Source of the DNA: Candidatus Odyssella thessalonicensis
Lineage (GTDB): Bacteria; Pseudomonadota; Alphaproteobacteria; Bin65
DNA: 9,333 nucleotides
Direction of reading: 5' to 3'
Assembly (NCBI GenBank): GCA_005240015.1
Contig: SBBV01000176.1
Coordinates: 1 to 9,333, forward strand
Shown here: one piece after another, positions 1 to 6,045 of the stretch
Layout of the letters: each line of letters begins with the position of its first letter
How positions within the stretch are numbered: position 1 is the stretch's first letter
Notes under the pieces: model-generated
Databases searched by the model: none
The model's input: the letters and a program-made list of their open reading frames with translations, nothing else
Told to the model about the DNA's origin: nothing
Program-made: the position numbers and the translations under genes

Positions 1-357
1 ACGCGAAGATGCAAGTGTGGGTACCTCGACGACGCATCTTTAGGTTGTGGCCGCGCGCCGACACGCCATGCGGGCAGGCGTCAACCAGCCCGCAGCAGGA
101 AATCGATGCACCATGTCCAAACAGCGCGTCCGCCCGCGCCGAGGCGCGGCCGGATCAACCTAAATCAAGGCATGCGCTGAATAGAACATTATAAGAACAT
201 AGTCAAGACCCGATTTGAAATCGGAGGGTCGGCGGTTCGATCTCCGGCTACGGCGTCACTATTTTCGACGACATAACTAGATCGGCTTAGGCACGTCATG
301 GCGATACGCAAACACCGTAGCCAAACATCGGGCGACCTTGCGAACCAGCACGACACT
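1..357. other. Non-coding stretch downstream of the restriction gene
   Basis: No convincing gene is visible; the short open frames here are compositionally random. The stretch holds a 7-base inverted repeat (6-12 with 34-40), a GC hairpin at 134-149 (7-bp arms, 2-base centre, no T-run on either side, so not a classical terminator), an odd palindrome at 210-224, and a tRNA-3'-end-like segment at about 209-257. It is more AT-rich around 180-210 and 255-290 than the right half of the window. It would contain the transcript end of the minus-strand operon, but no intrinsic terminator is clear. Confidence 0.5.
209..257 (+). other. Possible tRNA 3'-half remnant (degenerate)
   Basis: An anticodon-arm-like hairpin (CCGATTTGAAATCGG, 210-224) is followed by GGGTC, then GGCGG-TTCGATC, the typical T-loop sequence, at about 231-242. 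The order and spacing match the 3' half of a tRNA. However, the T-stem closes only partly (two of five pairs), no CCA follows, and no D-arm or 5' acceptor strand is found upstream. It is therefore at best a decayed tRNA fragment, of the sort left at integration sites. A chance resemblance is quite possible. Confidence 0.25.
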
Positions 358-2952
358 CTACGCCACAAAGTCTGTCGCGCTCTCCGCCACGTAGAGTTCC
401 TTCCCGCTTTCGGCCGCAAGAACAGCTGAGCGGACGGTTGTCTCCTTGAGATCGATAACTCGAAACTGCTCCCCCACTTTCGCGACGACTTCGATGCGTC
501 GATAAAGGCCGGAGTTCTTTTCTGCGTACCGGGCCAAGCCCTTTAGTTTCGGAAGTGCATCCCCGTACTGCGTGCCGTGGGGATCAACGATGTCGGCAAC
601 GACAGTGCCGTCGGCCACCTGCGCGAAGAAAATGAAGTCGGGGCGAACGATCTTCAGTTCACCTCCTTCTTCGTAGGTCACTCCGAGGGAGTCTTGACTG
701 GCACGTGGCGGGTTTCGGTACCAAGCAACGCTACCTTCACGTTGCAACTCAGCCAGCACCACCTTCTCCTCCCAGGAATTGAAGTTCTCAGGAAAGAGCC
801 CGTCTTCGTCACAAAGCAAATGCCTTTCAAATCGCGGAAGAGGTACTTCTTTCTGGTCTGGCATGCGAGCTGTCGTCGGTTGAAGCCATGTGTTCGGTCG
901 CGCAAGATCGACGTCTAGCGGATCAGAGCTCATTTCGCGTATCTGGCGGTAGACCTCCTGGCGTTCGTCGGAAAGGCTTTTGATCTGAATCCGATATTCC
1001 GTCAGCCATCTATTGGAAAGTTTTTCGGCCGCCGTCTCCAAGTCGCTTTTTATGTCTGGCACGAGGCCAATCGCAGCGATTGCAGTATGAGCTTCGACTA
1101 GAGCATCTTCCGGGTATTCACCCGCCTGCATCTTGGTTGCAAGATGCTCGCTGTAGGTCGTTGCCAGATCGGGGCTGATCACTCGGGCCGCGCGCTTATA
1201 CGCGTCCTCAATAACCACATAGTCGGCAGCCTCAACGAAGTCGTTGAACGTCATGCCCTTGGTTTCGACATCCGCCTTCACCGTCTTGCCCTCGACAGTC
1301 AAGACAGACTCGCGGGCCTTCTTGATCTCCTCCGCATAGCGGACCTGCGCCCCATCGAGCACCTTGTGCATTTCCGCGTGTGCCTTCTTGCCCGCATCGG
1401 CGAGAAGGCCGTCAACGGCCAGCTCGTGTGCAAGCGCCGTCAACCGTTTGACTGGGCGAGCTTGCCGTTTCGGAAGCGTCTGAGAAGGCAGGGATAGGAG
1501 TTTCTGCCATACAGCTTCGGGGATTGCCGAATTGGGCTTCATCTGTCGCGGATTGATCAGCACGCGACGACCGGGTAGCTCCTCGCCGGCCTCTGCCCCG
1601 GTCATTAACGCAGTGGCAACCGCCTCGACGGATTTCTTGTCGAAGTGCGGAAGTAAACAGTCCACCGCGTTCAAGCGTTCGTTGCCGGGAATCCGCCGCG
1701 CAAGGGGGGTGCGAACCATGCGCCCGAGCAGCTGGGTGATGTGCGTCCTATCTGATGCGGCGCGGAAGGAAACCATGACCTCTGCACGGGGACAGTCCCA
1801 ACCTGTGCTGATGGCGTCCTTTGCGACAAGGACGCGTACCCATTTCGATTCCTGAACGCGCTCGGGCGCGATGTAGGGCACGGAGTGACTGCCAAATGTC
1901 TCCGTCTTGTGCTCGCCGAAGACATTCGCGACACAATCGGGCGGAAGTTCGGGCCATTGCTCAAAGATGGTATCGAGCCACTTGCCGATTTCCTTGTGAT
2001 CCGGCGAATTCGGCACCTGCAAGACCATTAGCGGCAAAACGGTATCGGCATCGTCTTGCTGCTTCGCATACTCGACCCAGGCGCTCGAAATTTCGCGCAG
2101 CTTGGTAGTGCCACGGCGCAGCAGAACGGTCGTGAAGTCCCCGATATCGTCGGGCACATCGAGGTTGATTGTGTCCTTCAGTAGGCCCGATTCCTGAACC
2201 TTTTTTGGATCAACGACGACATTGGGCAGCGTGCTGCGGTCCTGCATACCCGCAACAGCTTCGTTGAATCGTTGCACTGTCGCCGAAATTCCCCAAACGA
2301 TGGGAATGCCCGGTACTCCACCGGAACCGTTGATCAGCTGCCTAACGATGGTCGGCTTGCCGTCACCGTTCGATCTACTGCCCTCCTTCATGCCCCTGTG
2401 GGCTTCATCGAGGACGAGGTAGAGGGTCAGATCGGGATCTTCGATGGTGCTCTGAATCGTATCCCAGATGGTGTGCGACCGCATATCGGGCATGATCCGT
2501 TGGCCGTCGGCCGTCTCCAGCGCTGGATCATTGGGGTCATGGCCTCTAACCAGAAGGCTGTTCTTCGACAGCTTCTGTGTGTTGAGGAAGTAGATTTTTC
2601 CGGGCTGGAACTTTTCGCCCGCAAACGTATTCCCGACCGGCACCAGGTCGGAGATGGTGAGCTTGTCGGACGCCTCTTGGAGGCGCCAGCGAGATTGTTC
2701 GTTCAGCGAAGGATCGTCGCTGAACCAGATGACGACGGCGCCGGAGTCGGACTCGAAGTCGTAGTCGTCATTGCCATAGAAAAGAGCTTCGAATACTGCC
2801 GCCGCCATGACAGTCTTGCCCGCGCCGGTTGTGGCGGTCAACGAGAAGGCATGCTTGTCACGGTCTTCGTGCCAACGCTTTCGTGCTTTTTTCAGCCGGT
2901 CGAGAACATCTTTGACGGCTTCATCCTGATAATCCTTCAGAGTGAACTTCAT
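358..2952 (-). CDS. res: Type III-like restriction subunit (DEAH helicase-nuclease)
   Basis: Restriction/translocation subunit, 864 residues, expected to act with Mod in the cytoplasm on unmodified DNA using ATP. Superfamily 2 motifs are in order: Q-motif-like YQDEA near residues 8-12, Walker A TTGAGKT at 41-47, DEAH at 182-185, SAT at 223-225, motif V STGWDCP at 382-388, and motif VI Q407-x2-GR-x2-R414. A long middle region (about 430-700) has no motif I recognise. The C-terminal part has a nuclease-like pattern: WEEK near 727, WYRNP near 744, RPD at 770-772, then VVADIVDPHG at 784-793. The position expected to read (D/E)-x-K has no lysine. The start ATG lies three bases after the mod stop; GGGGCGG and GGTGAG inside the mod end can serve as ribosome binding site, so translation is probably coupled. 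Length fits Type III Res proteins. The helicase call is firm; the nuclease activity is inferred. Confidence 0.9.
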   Translation of the reverse strand: MKFTLKDYQDEAVKDVLDRLKKARKRWHEDRDKHAFSLTATTGAGKTVMAAAVFEALFYGNDDYDFESDSGAVVIWFSDDPSLNEQSRWRLQEASDKLTISDLVPVGNTFAGEKFQPGKIYFLNTQKLSKNSLLVRGHDPNDPALETADGQRIMPDMRSHTIWDTIQSTIEDPDLTLYLVLDEAHRGMKEGSRSNGDGKPTIVRQLINGSGGVPGIPIVWGISATVQRFNEAVAGMQDRSTLPNVVVDPKKVQESGLLKDTINLDVPDDIGDFTTVLLRRGTTKLREISSAWVEYAKQQDDADTVLPLMVLQVPNSPDHKEIGKWLDTIFEQWPELPPDCVANVFGEHKTETFGSHSVPYIAPERVQESKWVRVLVAKDAISTGWDCPRAEVMVSFRAASDRTHITQLLGRMVRTPLARRIPGNERLNAVDCLLPHFDKKSVEAVATALMTGAEAGEELPGRRVLINPRQMKPNSAIPEAVWQKLLSLPSQTLPKRQARPVKRLTALAHELAVDGLLADAGKKAHAEMHKVLDGAQVRYAEEIKKARESVLTVEGKTVKADVETKGMTFNDFVEAADYVVIEDAYKRAARVISPDLATTYSEHLATKMQAGEYPEDALVEAHTAIAAIGLVPDIKSDLETAAEKLSNRWLTEYRIQIKSLSDERQEVYRQIREMSSDPLDVDLARPNTWLQPTTARMPDQKEVPLPRFERHLLCDEDGLFPENFNSWEEKVVLAELQREGSVAWYRNPPRASQDSLGVTYEEGGELKIVRPDFIFFAQVADGTVVADIVDPHGTQYGDALPKLKGLARYAEKNSGLYRRIEVVAKVGEQFRVIDLKETTVRSAVLAAESGKELYVAESATDFVA

Positions 2953-2955
2953 ACC

Positions 2956-5094
2956 TCACCGCCCCATCGAGAATCGGAAATTGGTCAAGTACGACTCGTA
3001 GAGCCGGATAGACTCGACAGCATCGGGTAGGTGCCGCGTCACGGACTGAAAGCGGCGGTCGTCATCCGTCACGATATAGGCAATTCGAATCGAGCCGTTG
3101 CCCTCGACCGCCTTACAGAAGGGTGCCGCCTTATCCAAGTCGATCAGAACCCCGTAGGTATCGGCCACCTCCCACCCCTTGGCCGGGATCGCGTCAATCC
3201 GCTTTCCCTCGCTGCCCGCTCGCATCCACAGAAGCGGCGCGATACGCGCGAAGGCACGGTTATGGCTTACGGCAACAGGCGTCTCGTATGTCAGGGTGAA
3301 GAACTCGGCATTCTCCTCAAATCCCTCGGCCATCGGAAATTCGTCTGTGAACCTGTATTCTCCCTTGATCTGATCGCCATTCGGAGTTCTGCCCGTGATC
3401 GCGGCCCGAACGCGAGGCATAGTAATGTGGTCGCAAATGCCCCACTTCTCCCAGTCGGAGTCTCCAGGGCGAAGCTTTTTCGCGCGCAGTACGGCTTGCT
3501 CATCCGCAGCAACCTCGTTGTTGGTCACTGCAATTGATTGGCGGCGACTGCCGTCCTGGCGATTCAGCCGCATGACAGCGTGCGTTGTCGTGCCCGAGCC
3601 GCTAAAAAAATCCAGAACTACGGCGTTGGGTTTGTCCTTGAGAAAGAAGCGAAGCAAGTCCTCAACGGCATACAGCGACTTGGGATAAGGAAAGCGCCGG
3701 CCTGGGATCAGGCTGGACAGGATATTCGTTCCGCCGATTTCCGCATTGTGTGACGATAGATTCCAAACTCTTTTCGGCGGTGGAGTCTCCTCATCCAACG
3801 CCATTGCTCCAATGACCGAGCCGTCACTAGAGCGCCCTGTGATTTTGATCGCCCCACATTGGATCAAATCAATTGTTCCTCCGGGGAGGTACTGCACCGT
3901 CCCGCGTTTCCTTCGAGCGTCCCAGCGATTGACGCGAGCAAATCCATTGTTCCAATTTCGCCGCAACACATCTGGCGTCAAACCCCAGAGCATTTCTGTG
4001 CCGTCTGGCTTTAGAGGCCACAGCGGCACTGTCCCCGGGGGTGGCACTATCGATCCCCGGTCTACGCCATCACTCAACGGGTCTCCGACTGAGTGAAGGC
4101 GCCCAGTCTCGGCATGCACGAAGATCGGATAAAACTGGTTGGGTCGCGCGCCTCGCGTGCTTGAGGGCTCGCGCCGACGAAGGCCTAACCACTCCAAGCT
4201 TGATTCGTCCGAACCGTCCTCTTCGATCGGATCAAGCATGTTCCGTATCCACGGAGTGATCTCTACAGTGCCGAGCGAGACGATGAAAATATGTTCTTCG
4301 ACACGGGAGAACTTGCCCGGACGGACCGCACCTTTGGCGCTGATGACGCTGGTCACCATTTGGATGTCAGCAGCATCTTGAAAGATTTGCTCCAAAAGGA
4401 GCCCGAGGCGATGCACCTCCCTCTCATCGATCGTGACGACCAGAACAGAGCTGCGAGGATTCAGCAGCTCGTGGGCGACCCTTAGCCTTCGCTCCATAAA
4501 CGCGAGCCACTTGCTGTGCCTATAGAGGTCCTCTCCCTCCACGTAGTCGTTATTGTACTTCCAGTCCCTCGCCCCCGTATTGTACGGCGGGTCGATGTAG
4601 ATTGCGTCTATCTTGCCGCGGTGCGTGAAGGTCAGCGCCTCCAAGGCGTGAAAATTTTCGGCATTGATGACTACGTGAAATGGCTTGTCCCCTCCGCACT
4701 CAACCTTCCCCGTACTGACGAGGCCGGGGTAAATGTAGTCACGAAATTCCGCGACCACGACAAGGTCTTCGACCAGCACCGATCTTTGTCCCGATTTCGC
4801 GTCGTTAAGGAGTTCAACCTTTGCTTTTCTTGCACCGCTCGCCCGTTCGAAGCGGACCACTTTCCAAAGTCGTTGATCGCCTTTGGCGGTCGATTCGCGC
4901 GATGGTAGGACGCGGACCTTGTCCCCTTTGCGGACGGGCCGCCCTGGCATCTCGACGCTTTCCGGATGGTGCCGTTCGAAGTTGAGACCGAAAGAGCGGC
5001 GGGATGAGAGAACCTTGAATTCTCGTTCGAGCTCGTGCCCCAGCGTGGCGTCTTTCGCCTTTGCTTGTGAGATTAGATCTGTCAGCCGAGACAA
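2956..5094 (-). CDS. mod: Type III-like DNA adenine methyltransferase (Mod subunit)
   Basis: Site-specific methyltransferase, 712 residues, probably transferring methyl from S-adenosylmethionine to adenine N6; in Type III systems Mod also gives Res its sequence specificity. Catalytic motif IV is DPPYNTG at residues 168-174. The SAM-binding motif I, LDFFSGSGTT, lies far downstream (494-503). This IV-then-I order defines the beta class, and the intervening segment (about 240-480) should hold the target recognition domain. Residues 1-120 are an extension before the catalytic core: a charged helical start, then a beta-rich stretch (about 50-118, GRPVRKGDKVRVLP onward) that could be a small DNA-binding barrel. 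The C-terminal part contains GFEENAEFFTL, familiar from Mod-type enzymes. The start is TTG: an in-frame TAG lies at 5110-5112 and a GAGGAA box sits six bases upstream. It is the first gene of the mod-res operon. Recognition sequence cannot be read from the protein. Confidence 0.9.
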   Translation of the reverse strand: MSRLTDLISQAKAKDATLGHELEREFKVLSSRRSFGLNFERHHPESVEMPGRPVRKGDKVRVLPSRESTAKGDQRLWKVVRFERASGARKAKVELLNDAKSGQRSVLVEDLVVVAEFRDYIYPGLVSTGKVECGGDKPFHVVINAENFHALEALTFTHRGKIDAIYIDPPYNTGARDWKYNNDYVEGEDLYRHSKWLAFMERRLRVAHELLNPRSSVLVVTIDEREVHRLGLLLEQIFQDAADIQMVTSVISAKGAVRPGKFSRVEEHIFIVSLGTVEITPWIRNMLDPIEEDGSDESSLEWLGLRRREPSSTRGARPNQFYPIFVHAETGRLHSVGDPLSDGVDRGSIVPPPGTVPLWPLKPDGTEMLWGLTPDVLRRNWNNGFARVNRWDARRKRGTVQYLPGGTIDLIQCGAIKITGRSSDGSVIGAMALDEETPPPKRVWNLSSHNAEIGGTNILSSLIPGRRFPYPKSLYAVEDLLRFFLKDKPNAVVLDFFSGSGTTTHAVMRLNRQDGSRRQSIAVTNNEVAADEQAVLRAKKLRPGDSDWEKWGICDHITMPRVRAAITGRTPNGDQIKGEYRFTDEFPMAEGFEENAEFFTLTYETPVAVSHNRAFARIAPLLWMRAGSEGKRIDAIPAKGWEVADTYGVLIDLDKAAPFCKAVEGNGSIRIAYIVTDDDRRFQSVTRHLPDAVESIRLYESYLTNFRFSMGR

Positions 5095-5100
5095 GAATGT

Positions 5101-5106
5101 TTCCTC
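5101..5106 (-). promoter_or_regulatory. Ribosome binding site of mod, fixing a TTG start
   Basis: On the minus strand GAGGAA is followed by six bases and then TTG (5092-5094), the first codon of the methyltransferase frame. An in-frame TAG two codons upstream of the box (5110-5112) rules out a longer reading frame. The next downstream alternatives would cut into the conserved-looking MSRLTDLI start. A TTG start usually lowers translation, which may help keep expression modest. Confidence 0.7.
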
Positions 5107-5334
5107 AGTCTATTGGAACAGGCGGGTGATTTTCACTCGAACGGCCACCCAGACAACAACTCACCTGCGGCCGTCGGTCCTATCCATTCCCACCAGCCGA
5201 AACAAGACCTCAGCCGCCGCTGCACCTCCGCATTCGCCTTTCTGCGCGTGCTGGCACATCTCGCGCGCCGCTCGCACCGACATACGCAGGGCGTTGTTCG
5301 CGCTCTATGTAGTAATGGCGATTTCAGCGCAGGT
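5107..5334. other. Intergenic region upstream of mod
   Basis: About 230 bases between the mod start and the frame end of the broken dehydrogenase. No gene is supported; the open frames on both strands are low-complexity and lack ribosome binding sites. The mod-res promoter should lie here on the minus strand. A weak candidate is TTGTCT near 5150 with AAAATC 17 bases downstream of it, but the match to a sigma-70 consensus is poor. Composition is mixed, between the lower-GC operon and the high-GC flank. Confidence 0.4.
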
Positions 5335-5860
5335 CTACGCAAGCCGTTCTGTAAAAGAACGTGCTCGCCAGCGCTTCAAGGCGGTCTCGCCCCTCGAAGG
5401 CTGTAGGAGGGTCGTGGTGCATTGCTCCCCCACCAACTTCTCCGCCGTGATCGGCAGCTCGCGCACGCGCTTGCCGGTGGCGTGGAACACCGCGTTGGCG
5501 ACGGCGGCGGCGGCGCCGGTGGCGCCGAGGCCGCCGGTGGTGGTCGCCGATGCCGCGCGCGCCGAGGGCGCTCGCGTAGGGATCGAACTCGTCGACGAAG
5601 TGGATCGTGATGTCGGCGGGGATGTCGGCGTTGACGGGGAGGGCCACGCCGGCGAGGTCCTTCGCGAGCCAGCGGCCGAGCGCGGGCTCGTGCCGGCTCG
5701 CCTCCATCGCCGCCATGCCCCAGCCCCAGACGATGCCGCCGATCATCTGCGAGCGCGCGGTCTTGGGATCGACGATGCGCCCGGCGCTGTCGGCGCCTGT
5801 CGCGCGGCGCAGGCGCAAGAGCCCGAGCGCGGGATCGACGCCCCGCGCGGCGGCGAAACG
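5335..5860 (-). pseudogene. Remnant of xanthine dehydrogenase-family molybdopterin-binding subunit (C-terminal end)
   Basis: Read on the minus strand, this encodes FAAARGVDPALGLLRLRR, then GRIVDPKTARSQMIGGIVWG, then DEFDPYASALGARGIGD. That is the characteristic end of the large Mo-cofactor subunit of YagR/PaoC-type aldehyde and xanthine dehydrogenases. Only about 150 of the usual 700-plus residues remain. A stop (TAA, 5861-5863) closes the frame upstream, and no homology is seen beyond it. At about 5540-5547 the frame shifts: after GARGIGD the family ending continues in another frame as GLGATGAAAAVANAVFHATG and RVRELPITAEKLV. The shift falls where the family carries its catalytic glutamate (GARGIGE). 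The shifted frame runs on to a TAG at 5335-5337, although family similarity ends near 5415. No small or medium subunit genes are present nearby. Truncation plus frameshift make function very unlikely. Confidence 0.88.
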
Positions 5861-6045
5861 TTATGGGAGATAAAGCCGCGAGTCGATTTTCGCTGTGGCG
5901 GACTCGATGCATTCTTTCTAAAAGCTTGCCCGGAGGACCAGCATCGGGATCGGAAGAAGTCTCGCGCGCAGAGGGGACTTAACGCGGCTTTAACCGGGCC
6001 GTCGTAGCGCGGACGCGGCGGCCTCTTGGAATTGGGCAAGGGCGC

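Noticed and set aside
134..149. Intrinsic terminator for the mod-res operon
   Set aside because: The hairpin is strong, but no T-run follows on the minus strand and it lies over 200 bases past the res stop.
170..260. Complete tRNA gene
   Set aside because: No D-arm or matching 5' acceptor strand is found upstream, the T-stem pairs at only two of five positions, and no CCA end is present.
2272..3030. Plus-strand frame of 252 codons within res
   Set aside because: It is antisense to the helicase core motifs and shows no recognisable domain.
358..5094. BREX or DISARM defence system
   Set aside because: There is a methyltransferase and a helicase, but no PglZ, BrxC/BrxL, DrmA/B or PLD gene. 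The two-gene mod-res layout fits Type III restriction-modification best.
4883..6007. Plus-strand frame of 374 codons across the mod start and the dehydrogenase relic
   Set aside because: It spans three unrelated regions and reads antisense through both genes; its composition changes abruptly at each boundary.
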